Positions 12,991 to 26,500 of a stretch of DNA of 64,000 nucleotides are shown here, piece by piece. A model generated the notes under the pieces. The model was not told the DNA's origin and made no database searches. It saw only the letters and a program-made list of their open reading frames with translations. The stretch is from Gliomastix tumulicola (lineage: Eukaryota; Ascomycota; Sordariomycetes; Hypocreales; Bionectriaceae). Location of the stretch: positions 3,162,001 to 3,226,000 of the forward strand of contig BCHX01000008.1 in NCBI GenBank assembly GCA_001599755.1. The letters run 5' to 3'. The number at the start of each line of letters is the position of its first letter. The first letter of the stretch is position 1. A program made the translations under genes and the position numbers.

Positions 12991-15900
12991 ATGGACGATC
13001 TCTACGACGAGTAAGCTAGGCATCCTACTGTTCGTCGTATCGCGTGGTGTTCAATGGCAGCTAACTGGGGGTTTGCAGGTTCGGCAACTTCATCGGGGAG
13101 GATGTCGAGTCCGAGGAGGCGTCCGAGGCTGGCGTGGATGCCGGCGACTACGTTTACGATGCCGAGCCGGAGCCCAGCGTCACGGGGCAGGAGCTGATGG
13201 AGCTGGACGGTGCGTTCTGGAATTGGGATGCTTGCGAATGCGGCCGCTGACTTTTTTGGGGGGCTACAGATGGACCGTCCAATGCGATCATTCTACACGA
13301 GGACAAGCAGTACTATCCGACCGCGGAGCAGGTATACGGCGCCGATGTCGAGACGCGCGTGGAGGAGGAGGATGCGCAGCCCCTCACGCAGCCCATCATC
13401 GCGCCCGTCGAGACCAAGAAGTTCAACATTGAGGAGGCGGACCTGCCGCCCGTCTTCTTCGACCGCGAGTTCATGACGGACCTGATGAACTACCCGGAGC
13501 AGATCCGCAACGTCGCGTTCGCGGGCCACCTGCACCACGGCAAGACGGCCTTTGCCGACATGCTGGTCCTCCAGACGCACGACATCACGGACCGGCTCGA
13601 TCGACGGGTGGGCAGGCACAGGGACGAGCAGCTGCGATATACGGATATTCACATCACGGAGCGGGAGCGGGGGCTGTCGGTCAAGGCCGCGCCGATGAGC
13701 TTAGTGCTGCAGAGCTCTAAGGGCAAGTCGCATCTTGTCAACTTCATCGACACGCCCGGGCACGTCAACTTTGTGGACGAGGTGGCTGCTTCCTTCCGAC
13801 TTGTCGATGGCGTGTGTCTGATGGTCGATGTGGTGGAGGGCGTGCAGATCAACACGGAGCAGATCATCAAGCACGCCGTGCTTGAGGATGTCCCGCTCAC
13901 TCTCGTTATCAACAAGGTGGACCGCCTCATCCTGGAGCTCAAGCTGCCGCCCAAGGACGCCTACTACAAGCTCAAGCATGTCGTGGAAGAGGTCAACAGC
14001 ATCATCGCGGACACGGTGCCGCTGACAGCAGCCGCGAAGCGCGTCAGCCCGGAGAAGGGCAACGTGCTCTTCGCCTGCACAGATCTGGGCTGGTGCTTCA
14101 CCCTCCCGTCCTTTGCCAAGATGTACGCGGATTCCTACGGCGACATCGACCCGGACGAGTTCGCAAAGAGGTTATGGGGCGACGTCTACTACAACCCGAG
14201 GAAGCGCAACTTCACGCGCAAACCGGTCGAGGACGGGGCGGCGCGGTCATTCGTGCACTTCGTCCTCGAGCCCATCTACAAGATCTTCACGCACGCCATC
14301 AGCGACAGCCCGTCAGAGCTAAAGAAGGTGCTGGCGCCGCTGGGCATCGAGCTGAAGCCCTCGCAGTACAAGGCGGACGCAAAGGTGATCCTCAAGCTGG
14401 TGTGCGAGCAGTTCTTCGGCCCGCCGACCGGCTTCGTGGACATGATTGTGCGGCACGTCCCCTCGCCGGCCGAGGCCGCAGAGAAGCTGCTGGAGCGGTA
14501 TTATACAGGTCCCCTCGACAGCAAGGTGGCCTCGTCGATGAAGTCGTGCGACCAGGGAGGCCCGCTGGTGGTCCATGTCACGAAGCTGTTCAGCACGTCC
14601 GACGCCAAGAGCTTCTACTCGCTTGGCCGTGTGCTCAGTGGGACTGCCCGACCAGGTATGCAGGTACGTGTGCTGGGTGAGGGCTACTCGCTGGACGACG
14701 AGGAGGACATGGCGATGGCGTCCATCGCTGAGGTGTTCATCGGGGAGACGAGATACAACATCCCCACGGACGGCGTGCCTGCGGGCAATCTGGTCCTGCT
14801 CAGCGGCGTGGACAACTCGATCGTCAAGTCGGCGACCATCGTGCCTCCCAAGCTGGAGGACGACGAGGACGCCTTCATCTTTAAGCCGGTGACGCACTTC
14901 ACCGAGTCGGTGCTCAAGGTGGCCGTGGAGCCCATCAACCCATCCGAGCTGCCCAAGATGCTAGACGGCCTGCGCAAGATCAACAAGTCGTACCCGCTCA
15001 TCAAGACCAAGGTGGAGGAGTCGGGCGAGCACATCGTCCTCGGCACCGGCGAGCTGTACATGGACTGCGTGCTACACGACCTGCGGCGCCTGTACGCCGA
15101 CATGGACATCAAGGTCTCGGATCCTGTCACGAGGTTCTGCGAGACGGTGGTCGAGACATCGGCGACGAAGTGCTACGCGCTGACGCCCAACAAGAAGAAC
15201 AAGATCACCATGGTGGCGGAGCAGCTGGAGAAGGGCATCGCGAGGGACATCGAGACGGGTGCCGTCAAGATCCGCGATCCGATCCGGAAGACGGCCAAGT
15301 TCTTCGAGGAGAAGCACGGGTGGGACAAGCTGGCGGCGAGAACCATCTGGGCGTTCGGACCTGAAGACATGAGCCCGAACATTCTGCAGGATGACACGCT
15401 GCCGACAGAGGTGAGTCACTCAATCTACTGTCCAAGATGAATATGGAAGTCACTAATCAACTCTTTGCAGGTCGACAAGACACTGCTCAAGACAGTGAGG
15501 GAATCGATCCGTCAGGGTTTCAGCTGGGCTACGCGAGAAGGCCCTCTCTGCGAAGAACGTAAGTCCCCTCGCCTATCTGCCATCCTTTCTACCCTCGCCT
15601 GCATCTCACTAGCCAGGCACGCCTCGGTCACATAGTGAACGAGTGGCCCCTGCGCTTGCAACATGATGTTCCCGTTCGCCGTATCACCGACGGTATCCTG
15701 CATCGCCGGCGTGCGCATCAGTGGCACAGGAGTCTGGCCACTCACGACGCAGAGACCGAACGCGACATTGATGAACCCTCGCTAACATGACACTCCCCTC
15801 GGCAGCGATTCGTAACACGAAGTTCAAGCTCACAGACATCACGCTCGCCAGCGAGGCCATCTTCCGAGGCGGCGGCCAGATCATCCCGACCTCGCGTCGC

Positions 15901-16371
15901 GCCTGCTACTCGTCCTTCCTCATGGCCTCGCCACGCCTCATGGAGCCGCTCTACGCCGTCTCGGTCACGGGGCCCGAGGACTCGTACATGGAGGTCTACA
16001 ACGTGCTCGCCCGCCGCCGAGGCCACGTCCTCTCGGATGGTCCTGTCGCCGGCACGCCGCTCTACCGCGTCAACGGCCTGCTCCCCGTCATCGACTCCTT
16101 CGGCTTCGAGACGGACCTGCGCATCAAGACGCAGGGCTCCTCCATGGTCAGCCTCGTCTTCGACTCCTGGAGCATCGTCCCCGGCGACCCCCTCGACAGG
16201 GACCAGATCATCCGACCCTTGCAGCCCGCCACCGCCCAGGCCACAGCTCGGGACTTTGTCCTCAAGACACGCCGGCGCAAGGGCCTGAGCGAGGACGTCA
16301 GCGTCCGGACCTTCCTCGAGCCCGAGTTCTACCAGTCGCTCATGGAGAGCGGGTTGCTCGGGGATGTCTGA
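12991..16371 (+). CDS. SNU114: U5 snRNP GTPase Snu114 (EFTUD2)
   Basis: Snu114 is the EF-G-like GTPase of the U5 snRNP that controls Brr2 and Prp8 during spliceosome activation and disassembly. Exons 12991-13010, 13079-13209, 13270-15410, 15471-15558 and 15806-16371 give 981 residues, close to human EFTUD2. The first exon is only 20 nt (MDDLYDE, the family's usual start). After an acidic N-terminal region come the G1 loop GHLHHGKT at residues 136-143, G3 DTPGH from 211 and G4 NKVD at 265-268. EF-G domains II to V follow, with ELYMDCVLHDLRR in domain IV. Intron 4 is long (247 bp) compared with the others (about 60 bp). All junctions keep phase. The identity is secure. Confidence 0.94.
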
Positions 16372-16785
16372 TAGATTAGGGGCCCTTTTTTTTTTTTTTT
16401 TACATTGTAATTTATCTCATTCTCGGCGATATAGGCTTGGCTTTTCGATACTGGCATCGTATTCATCGCGCAAGGATTGGGCTTGTGCTACGTGAGAAAA
16501 GAAAAGATAGATTAATTCCAAAGTGCAGCTGCACGATTCCGGATGGCACACGCACGCACGCAGCTCACGGGCCCTTTGTTGCCCGGGCGTTTCTTTCTCT
16601 CCCTATCTACGTACTGAGGTTACGAGGGGACGCGCTCATAACGTTGGGACGAGAGATCGATCCACGTACGTCGTTTCGATGGGCCCTGTCTGGTGACCTT
16701 GGGGGTACCGCCACCTCTTTTCCCGACCTTTGCACCCGAGAGGGGGGGGGGGGGGGGGGGGGCCCCCCCCCCCCCTTGCCCGCCG

Positions 16786-16817
<32 letters not shown>

Positions 16818-17153
16818 CGTCGTCCTCGGCCCAGCGTGGCGTGACACAGGGCGCTCGCTGCTTCGCTTAGGATGGTTCGGGTGCGCGATATACCAAATGT
16901 CTCGGTGGCGACAGCGACACGGGCGTAGAACGCAGTCCTGTCTCTGCGCCACCGATAATCACCAGGCCCGGTGCGGGTGTTTGTTCTTTTCAGGTCATGG
17001 GGGGACCAGCGGTTTGGCATCGCGTCCTGAAACGCGCCACTGGGCGTCTGTCCTACCAGATTACGCCCTGTAATCCATCCATATGGTCTCCCATACCTAT
17101 CATCTGCTGCGATCGGAAAATCTCTTGAGGTCGTACGAAGAAAGGCGCAGCCC
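16372..17153. repeat. convergent region with G/C homopolymer blocks
   Basis: No gene seen between the 3' ends of SNU114 and CIA2. A T-run follows SNU114 at about 16387-16402. At 16742-16817 lie a 21-base G run, a 13-base C run, a short spacer and a 31-base G run. The C block can pair with either G block, and the runs could also form G-quadruplexes. Such pure runs are also a common place for assembly or sequencing error. Confidence 0.6.
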
Positions 17154-17860
17154 TCAGACACAAGTCTCGAGCATCTTATCCAGCACCCCCCTCAGCGTGT
17201 CGTTCTCGAGCGCGGCCGCGACCCGCTCCTTGTCGGCGAGCTGCTTGTTCACCTGGTCGTCCTGGCTGTGGCTGTTCTCCTTGCAGCGCACGGCGACGCG
17301 GTAGTTGGGCGGCAGGGCGCGCTCGAGCCGGACGCGCACGCCCAGGCCGATGACGGTCGCGAGCGAGCAGTGCGTGATGGTCGGCGTGATGTCGACGGCG
17401 ACGGTGACGATGGTGTTGGGCGAGGGGGGACCCTGGGAGGGGGGAGGGGTGATGTGGATGTCCGGGAGGTTGATGACGGAGAGCTGGCCCAGGGAGACGG
17501 GATGCTCGGGGTCGGAAATCGTAGAGATCAGATCTATACATCCCCATCCATTAGCCCAATATCCCTCCCCCCTTTATACAGAAATACAGAGCCTAGGTTC
17601 CTTTGCCTACCGTAGATCTCCTGCTCGTCAATAGCATCCGGCGCAAGGTCCTCCCCGCCCTCGCTGTCCGAGCCCTCGGCAGACGACGGCGACGCCTCGT
17701 CCCCATCCTCAGAGGCCCACGCCTGCAGGGAGAGCTTGTCGAGGAAGGGCAGCGCGTAGACCGAGTCCGGGCCGCGGCGCGGGGCGACCCTGCCCTTCTG
17801 GCGCGTGGGGAGCTGCGACGCGCTGAGGATGGTCGGGTTGGCGTTGTCGAGGGTGGCCAT
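17154..17860 (-). CDS. CIA2: MIP18-family Fe-S targeting factor Cia2
   Basis: Cia2 works with Cia1 and Met18 in the cytosolic iron-sulphur assembly targeting complex, which hands Fe-S clusters to nuclear and cytosolic client proteins. Minus-strand exons are 17860-17611 and 17533-17154 (77-bp intron, phase 1), giving 209 residues. Residues 1-83 are a partly acidic, disordered head. The MIP18/DUF59 domain starts at residue 84 (DLISTISDPEHPVSL). The conserved reactive cysteine is Cys139 in PTITHCSLATVIGLG. The C-terminal part (ENSHSQDDQVNKQLADKERV) matches the family's client-binding end. An insertion rich in Pro and Ser (about residues 112-123) splits the first half of the domain. The 5' side faces the 5.7-kb gene-free region. 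Confidence 0.92.
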
Positions 17861-20800
17861 GGTTTTGCTGAATCAGGGCAGAGAGAGAGATATGCCAAGG
17901 GGTTAGAGTCGCCGTGTGGTGGTGGTCGATGCTGACTGTGGTGTGGTCGGAAGAGAGGGGAAAAAATTGTTGTCGTTGCGTAATGCAGGTTCAAGGATTG
18001 GCGGTATCGGTGCTGCAGATGGTGGTGGTGGGGGTGGAAAATCGAACAAGTCTGAGCCCCTCCTTCCGGGAAACGGCCGGGCCGTCAAGGGCAGAAACAA
18101 TTAACAGAAGAGAAGACTGGAGTCAAGTCAGTCGGCCATGTCCGGGAGGCCAAGGGAGGCCAATAGCAAGAAGGCGGGAGTCGACACAGTTCACTCCATA
18201 TTGGATACTGTCAGGGAGGGTCGGGTATGGGCGCCATTGGGCGAAAAAAAATCCTCGACTCTGATCAAAGGATGGTGGTGAGAGTCACGGGTTACAGCGG
18301 ATGAGGGGCAACCACGAAGAAAAACAGGTACTTTGGCTACCACCTACCCTAAACAACAGGTCATGGAATCCCGGCATCCTGGCCTCCATCGTGATGCTTG
18401 CAAGGCGACCTTATCTCAAAGTCTCTTGAGGTAAAAAAAAAAAACAATTAACCACCCCTTACTTGCCCAGTGCCCAATGGACCGGAACTACGGCTCATCT
18501 GGCGGCCACGCGAACCGGGTCCTGGGGAAATTAAAAAGGTCATTGGGCCGAGGCCTCGTATCAATCACATGTGCGAACTTTCTACACCAATCGTCACCGT
18601 GGCGGACTCGCAGTTGTTAACACCGCCGAGCTAGAACAAGCATGAACAAGCATGAGGGAATTATCCAGGGTTACTAATCTCCTTTTTTCAAGCCAAAAAC
18701 CACTGTATCGGTAACGCATCCAGGGCCTGGAACTGGTCGCCAATCTCTCTTGGAGCCGCCAGTCGAGCCCATTCGCCGATAACTTTCGGCCACTCACAGT
18801 GAGAGACCACCAGGCGGAGGTCTCATTCGTCGCTACGGGCTTGGTCGGTGGCGGCCAACCACGTCGCCTCGTGCCTGGAGGCGAGTCAGTCGTCCTATGC
18901 AGTTGAAATTTGATGCTCGCAGCGATTGGAGCCCAACCCCCGCCGCCAGTCGCGAAATTAGAACCCTTCTCGAAGCCACGCCTGATCCTGACGCCTTGGC
19001 TGTTCGATGCGAACACGATAGCGATAGCGGGGTGTGTCCTGTCATTTGAAAATGCCCTGTCGTGCCCTGTCTGACCCGCAAGCCCTGAACCACGCTAGAC
19101 TGCCGGCGATTACCTGGATTAAAACACCACTGACAGCCTTGCCTGGGTGTCATCTTCAACTGCGGTGTTCCCCCCTCAGCCAACCCGTCCTCGGACGTGT
19201 GAAGTCGTGCCAAGTCCTTAAGGCTGAAGGGATATCAGAGATCCCGATGATCTGGGGACCATGTGCCCGCGATCAGAGTCCTGCGCCCGCAGCTGCTGCA
19301 GTAAGCGTCGCCATCGCATATGCGATGGCGGCGGCCCAGCCGGAGATGCCTGCTATATCTGGCCATAGAAGCGGCACTTGGGGCTGTCAATCGAGCAGCA
19401 GCACGCGCACATCCCGCTCCCTCTCCCCCTGCGATCCTCATCGTGCCGTGGACCGAAAGAAAGGGCCCCGTCTGGTTTAATGCATGCAGAAAAGGACCTT
19501 GACCGGTAGTGGTAAAGGTTCCCGGGCGATTGGGTTGAAGCCCGCGAGGCGGTCGTCAGTGACATGTCCCGGTGCATCAGTGTCGTAGACTGGATGAATG
19601 ACGTTGCAGAACATGCATGTTCCCTGCCAGGGGGAGGGGGGGGGCACACTGAGGCCTTTCTAGCACACTGTAAAAAGTCCCCAGGCACTGCGTCCCCCCC
19701 TCAATGGCTCGACTCTAGCGTGGTCGAACCTGCCCCTAACAGCTGCCGGTAGCTGCTTCGACTAACCACCGGCTTTGCATGAAAGCGCTGAAGTCATGGT
19801 GGGGGTGGTGACAGGTTGGTTCGTTGGTGCCCGGTCGGAAGCATTCCTATCGCCGCCAGGCGACCCGCGAACTTAGCCTGTATTCATCCTCGTGAAGGGT
19901 GGCACGTCATCGCCTGGAATCGCAGGTGATCTGAGCGATCGCAATTGCTGGAGAACGAGATCAACGCGTGCGCCCGCAAAGTCGCCGAGCCGCACAGGAG
20001 AGGTGAGAGTTGGCGAGAGTTGGCGAGAGGCAAAGATCAGCCTTGGCCGGCCGTCATCTGACAATTCCTCCAGCGCCACGGCAATGATTCGACGTCCGGG
20101 CAGGGCCGACTACTTTCGCCCACCCGAGATGCAATACCGGGCGGTACCTGGATCAGCGCTTGCTCTCACGTTATCAATGTGTGATTGGTATGAGGGTCTG
20201 ACCCCCTTGGTGGTGGAGACGTGTAGACTCCCGGTCTGTCGACAGCCGGGTAATAATCTGGGTGGGATTTGTCGCTGCTGCTTTTCATGGTCCGACAGTT
20301 GAAGCACGAGAATCGTCATGTGCGCTCCCCTTCCTCTCTCGTCCGTGTCTTGTTGGTTTCGTCCGCACTAAGAGGTCGTGGCCACCTGACGGCCCAGGCG
20401 TCTGGTGACGCGGAATGGTGCGTAATTGGGGCGTGAATCTTGTTAGTCATGAGTCGAGCGTCCTCGATAATGGCGTGTGGCATCGAGCTAGACAACACCA
20501 GCCAACGAGGCGTGGGAGGGCCAATTCCGCATGTGGCGAGGAAAACCACATCGACTCGCTGTTCGTATCTGCCGACCTGTAGGTTCCTCACTAGGGTTTC
20601 GTTGGCCAGATTGGAGCGCATCTTGCATGAGCGACCCATCGCCAATGCATGCCAATGGCATCTCGGCCGCGACGCCGTTCCCCAGAATCGATATAAGCTA
20701 TTGGATTAATAGGTAAGATACGGTTTGCACACCGCGCACGCTGCAATTCCGTCATGCGACCGAAAAAAAGGTTCCCGACCCCCATGAGCTAAGCAAGCCT

Positions 20801-23549
20801 CGATACCGCTGGCTCGTGTCTAGACTCGTGATGGACGCAGGGCAGTGGAGAGCGCCCCCAAGCCTCGCAGCGACTATCGAGTGTCGACCCGGGATATCGA
20901 AGGTGGTGGCGGTGTCAAGGAGTCCGAGAAGTGCCTGGCTACTTATTATGGTACTAGCTCGGTAGTTGATTGGCGTGCGGGAAGCGTGTAAGCGAGGCCA
21001 CAAATGGGAGACGAAAAAAGAGAAAAAGAGGCACTTGTGGTGATGCGTGTCTGGGAGCGTCATGGATGGATGGATCGCGAATTCATGTTGCCGTTTCCTC
21101 ACGCCCGAGATTTAATTAACAGACCCCGTCGCTCAGCAAATCATTGCTCTCTGGGGGCAAGTACATCGACGGCAAGTACCTCTGCTGTACCTTCCCAAGT
21201 TCCCACGCTTCCCGGGGAAGGAAACCTGGAAGGAAACCTGGAAGGAAACCTGGAAGGCACGACTGCAAGTCCCTGCCCTGCATGATTCCCATTGGGGCGG
21301 CCAGCACGGGATGCACCTGCCAGCCCAAGGGTCTGTACCTTCCCTGCCAATACAACCTGGGAACCCTGCCTGGTTCTCCCTTCGCGCCTGCCTTTGCCTG
21401 CTCAGCTCGACATGTCAATTGGTGGAAGGAGCAACCCAAGGCGAGTACCGTAGCACACAGCAGCACCTGCCGATCTCTGTCCAGTCAATGGCGAATAATA
21501 GCAAGTCCCGCACTGGAATAATACCGCCGATGATACCTACTACTACTAGTAGTAAGTAGTACCTACAGATGATGAGGATGATCCAGCGTCACGTCGCACA
21601 GCCCAGCGACCTCAGGATTCAGTCCCGTAGGGTACATGCGACATGCTACAGACCGCCCAGGACAATGCGCTGAGCGACGCCAGTGGCTCTTGTGTCACCA
21701 ATTTGCAATGGTCCCAAGCCATGTGTCACGCAACAAAGACGAGACCGACGCTTTTCTTTGACTCAGCGTGAGCAAGCGATGGGGAGGAGGGCCCTTGCGA
21801 CGCCATGCCGGGCGTCTCTAAAAGCCTCTCTCGGAGTCTCGTGCGAATGCAGCCTCGTTATCGCTGTCTCTCCTCGCCCCGAACATGTTTCAGCCTGCCG
21901 ACTCGCAACCTCGTCACGCTCGACATCGTCCTCGTCCTCGTCCTCGTCCTCACGGAAGCAGCAGCACCAAGCACAAAGAACAAGCAACAGGCCACGGAAC
22001 TCCCCTTTTCCCCACCCACCCAACTTCGAGTTCCATCATCCCAGTCCCTGTCCAAGGGCAGGACCGACGACCTGCTCAGGCTCCTCAGACTCCTCAGGCT
22101 CCTCAGACTCCTCCTGTCTAACATCCACCCCCACCTCCTGCAGCTGCTTCTCTCTGGACTCTCACGCCAGCACGCCAGGCTCCAGCGAAACAGCCGGGTG
22201 GTTCCCACAATTCCAACTCTTCTCCCACTCCCACTGACCAAATCAGCGCGACTCTTGTCGTGCCTTTTCTGCCCGATTGTGGACTTGGCTGCTGAGCTCT
22301 GCACAGGCCCTTTTCGTTGGCCCAACGCTCGACGCTCGAATCCACAAAGCCCGGGGCGGCCAGTGGTCCAAAGTCCCAAAACCTGAACTGACTCGACTCG
22401 TCTCAAGCTAGGTACACGGAGTTGAGGAACCAACCAGCGATCCCAGACCGCACCCGAACCGTCGTCATCGAGACCAGCAGAAGAACTAGGCCGCGTGCTC
22501 GAGACACACCCACGATCGTGTGCCGCTGGCTGCAAGGGACGGCGCCTCGTAACCGCGCCCCCGAAGCGAGCCGAGGAGAGCAGGGACGAGCAGGGACGAG
22601 CAGGGACAAGCAGGGACGAGCAGAAACGAGCAGAGGCTGCCGAGCAGAGCAAGGTCCGTCCGTCTCCTCCTGCACCTGCTGCCCTTTCTCGATGCCTTCT
22701 AGTCCACTTCCAGGCCTCTGCCTCCACCATCAGCAACACCCGGGCAAGGGTTCTGGGGAGGGGTACTTTCTTGTCTCGGTGCTCAATACTCCACCGCGAC
22801 GCCTCCAGCTCGACTAGCTCGGGTCCATCCCTCCTAATAAGCCCGCTGGTCGCCTCCATCATCCTATACCTACCGTACCTTACCCATATCCTATCCCCCC
22901 CTCCTTGCCTTGCCTTGCCTGGCCTGGCCTACCACGACTTCTGGGTTCCATTGCTTTGCCGCCCACCCACCCACTAAAATCTGCCTCCTCTCGCTGCTTC
23001 TGGACGGCCTGTTCCGCTGTTCGCACGCTTATTTTGGTTTCCAGGGATCGGGGACCTCGGTGCGTCAGAAGACACAGCACTACACGAAAAAAAAAGTCGA
23101 TTTCGAAATTGGGGACGTATACCAAACAGTCGTCAAACGTCGAGCCACTTGTCGCCCTCTGCCGGCGCGCTCCGTGCTCGAAGCTCCTTGCTCCATCGTC
23201 ACCGCTTCGTCTCCCGCATTGTCAAATCTCGGTCAAAGAGTCAAAGAGCGCTATCCCTGTCGCCAGTGACTTGCGTTATCCCCCTGCATTACATAATTCC
23301 TAGGCCGACTGGAACATCAAGCTTCTTGCTCTGACGCTTGCCGATCTATCTCCGCAGCCCTCGACGGCCAGCTCTCGAACTACATACTACGCCCAACTCT
23401 CTCTCGAACGCGCCGTTGCTTTGATCGCACCAACTCTAATCGCCCAGGCGTCAGGCCACCTTGTCGCGTCGACTAAATGTCGACTGCAGGCGTCGTCATT
23501 GACGTCTCAAGGTCCAGCCAAACTCTCATTCGCCGTCTCACCTCCCACC
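17861..23549. other. 5.7-kb gene-free region upstream of a transcription factor
   Basis: No reading frame here looks like a protein family or has convincing exon structure. Simple tandem repeats occur: TCCTCG/CTCGTC units at about 21929-21953, a 12-bp GGAAACCTGGAA unit three to four times at about 21219-21258, CTCCTCAGA/G units at about 22080-22113, and a 10-bp AGCAGGGACG unit about six times at about 22577-22635. An imperfect palindrome of TACTACTAGTAGTA type lies at about 21532-21563. The last kilobase is CT-rich, as in a long fungal 5' leader. It probably holds the promoters of CIA2 and the Zn2Cys6 gene; non-coding RNA cannot be excluded. Confidence 0.5.
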
Positions 23550-26500
23550 ATGTCGCATAATCCTGCACATCGCATCGCACCTCAGAACCCTCAGCAACCG
23601 CCGCCTGCTCAGATGGATTCCTTCGCCTTTGCGCCGCCGCAGCAGTACCCTCAGCAGCGAGAGCCCCAGAGGAGTGCGTATTCTGTCCCGGTCTGGTGAC
23701 ATGCCGTGCGCGTTGTGTCGGGCTGCTGACTCGATACCCGTTTTAGACTATGTGTTCGTCGATGAGCATAATCGCCACAAGCGATTGAAGGGTATGTCCC
23801 CGGTGGGATAGCCTGGCGCTGTATCTTGCTAATCGCGCCTATTAGTTATGAGAGCTTGTGAGGGCTGCCGGAGGAGGAAGATCAAATGCGACGCGGCAAC
23901 GTCGAATAACTGGCCCTGCTCGGCCTGCTTACGGCTGAAGCTCACGTGTATCCGCCCCAATGGCTATGACGGCGCCCCGGACACGACGTATGACCCGTCC
24001 ATGGCTCCTCCAGACCAGTTTCAGCAGATGCATATGCATCCCCAGCAGCAGCAGCAGCAGCAGCCGCCGCCGCATGTCATGGCGCCTGACCCCAGAGCTG
24101 GACCGCCTATGTATGCGCCGCCCCCGCCGCCTGGCATGTATCAAGAGGCCGGCCCTTCAGCTTATCCCAACGTCCCATACAATCCTCCCCAAGGGCATCC
24201 AGGCGCCAATGTGCACTATGGCTCCATGCCACCTCAGGTTCCCGTCATGGATCCGCATTACGCGCAGCAGGCGGTCTTCCCTACGCCTCCGCCTCCCATG
24301 CAGACCGGCCCTCGACAGGAGCCGTCCCCAGAGGCTTACACCCCCGACTCATTCCAGCAGCAGGATCTTGCGGACCTTCTAGGAAGCTTGAAGGTGGATG
24401 AGAAGGGAACAGGTATGACCCTCGTTCTAAGCTCAAGCGTGACTAGCACTGACCGTTCAGCCCCCTATCTACGAAACAAGGCCTCCTTTAGACGCGAGGA
24501 AGAACCACCTGTCGAGGACGAGGACGAGGAAAAGGACCTCCCGCCTCTACCTCGCGGGGCGGGGTCGAAAGTGCGCATCCCTCCAGCACTCATGCCCGAG
24601 GAACCAGAAGCTTTGAAGTATATCGAAGCATTCTTCACGCGCGTTCATCCCTACGTCCCGGTGTTGGACAAGGTCATGTTTTACCACCAGTGGCATAATA
24701 ACAGGGACTCGATATCACCCCTGATCCTGGAGGCCGTCTTCGCACTTGGTGGCCGGCTCGAGGATGAGCCCTCCGACGGCCACACATGGCTCGCGTTGGC
24801 AACTCGTAAGTCTCTGTCGTAAGCTCGCAGGAGCAGCGAATCTGACATAATCGGCAGGACATGCGGACGCCTTCATGGATACCCCTCGGCTGAGCACTCT
24901 GCAGGGTCTCCTCCTTCTCCTCAAGGCTCGAGAAACAGCCCCAAAGCGGGGATACTTCTACCGATCTTGGATGACTATTGTCCATTGTGTCCAGATGGGC
25001 ATCGATCTCGGACTCGATGAGCATCTTGAGGACCACGAGCTAGGCCGCGGCTGTGACTCGAGCCCTGCCGAGTGCCAGCTCCGCACACGAATCTGGCAGA
25101 CATGTTTTGTCTGTGAAGTCATGGTCGGTGCGCCACAAGGTATGTCGAGTGTCAGCTGTTTTTTTCCCTGTGCTCTTCTGACCTTGCTAGGACGCTTCGA
25201 CCTCTCCGTCCCGTTTGATAGCGTTGACTTCAGCGTTACGCGCCAGCTGCCTGGTAGCGACGACTCTGAGTACCTGATCTCGCGCAATTTCACCTTCTTT
25301 GCCCGGGTCGTGCGCAACGTCAGGCGAATGAGCGTTGCCTATGTTAAGGTCAAGAAGAAGAAGGACTGGGGCATCGACCCCGAGATGCAAGCGTTGATCC
25401 AGGGATTTGAGACTTTCCTGGGCGAGCTTCCACCCGACCTCTCGGTTACCTTCCCCCCTAACGGCTCACCCCCCTGGCTACCATCGACATTCGTGGGCAA
25501 CTTGCACTCGTACTTTTACCTTACGCTCATCCTCTATAACCGCCCACAGCTCCAATTCATTGACCCCACAGTGAACCCAATGCAGTGGAAGCACCACATG
25601 ATGACCTGCTACGACGCGGCCAAGAAGCTTTGCCGGCTGCAGGAAGCCATCATCAACCATTCCGGGCTGGAAGGGCTGCAGAATATGCAGCGTGGCTTCA
25701 GCTTTACCGTCTATGCTGGCCTGTCCTGTATCTGCCTTCACCTGGTGAGTGCTGCCGCCCTTTTGTTTCCTCAACCACGAACAATAGACTGACCCGAGCA
25801 GGTGGCCGTCGTCTCGCCTGACCCGGAACTCAACTCTGATGCGCCAGAGTTCTTCACCCGGCACGTGAGAATCATGGAGAAGGTAATGGAAGTCTGGGCC
25901 ATGCCGGAGCTGCGGCCCCAGGTGGAGGCTGTGCGGGAGGCCTTCTCGGCCGATGTCCGGAAGCCGTTTGTGCTGAAGCCGTCATTCCCGTATGGAAGCC
26001 CTCACCCGTCCGACCACTCCAGCCCGACGAACCGCGCGCCTGGATTCCGACCCGCCACAATGGACCAGCATTTGGACGCGCCGAGTGCCCACAATGTCAG
26101 TTACTATGGACCTCCCATCTCACCCCCGGTGTCAGCCGGTGCCTTGGATAGCAAAAGTGACTCTCCAGCTGGACAGCCGCTCGTGATGATGTCTCAGGGT
26201 GGTCATGCGCCTGGCCTTCAGCAGAGCATGTCTCTGGCCGACCAACCCATGTGGAACCCCTCCCGGATCTTTGAGTAAGTGTTGCTGCTGCTGCCTGGTT
26301 ATCTCTGATGGGACAGTGCTGACAGTGGAATAGAAACTGGAACGCATCGTTTGGTACGCCCGCACAGTCCGATTTGGCGCCCTCTAGTCAGGCCAGGCCC
26401 CTAAACCTATCTCCTCCAGGTGCCGGAGATGTCGCTAGCCTCCAGGATTACTCGAACCCGAACAACCAGATGGGATCCGGCTCGCAGATTTCGCCACAGC

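Noticed and set aside
16620..17161. Reading frames across the G/C homopolymers
   Set aside because: They are Gly/Pro translations of the homopolymer runs only.
21683..22862. Long reading frames on both strands (184-334 codons) in the gene-free region
   Set aside because: They overlap one another on opposite strands, are made of the tandem repeats, and show no domain or plausible splice pattern.
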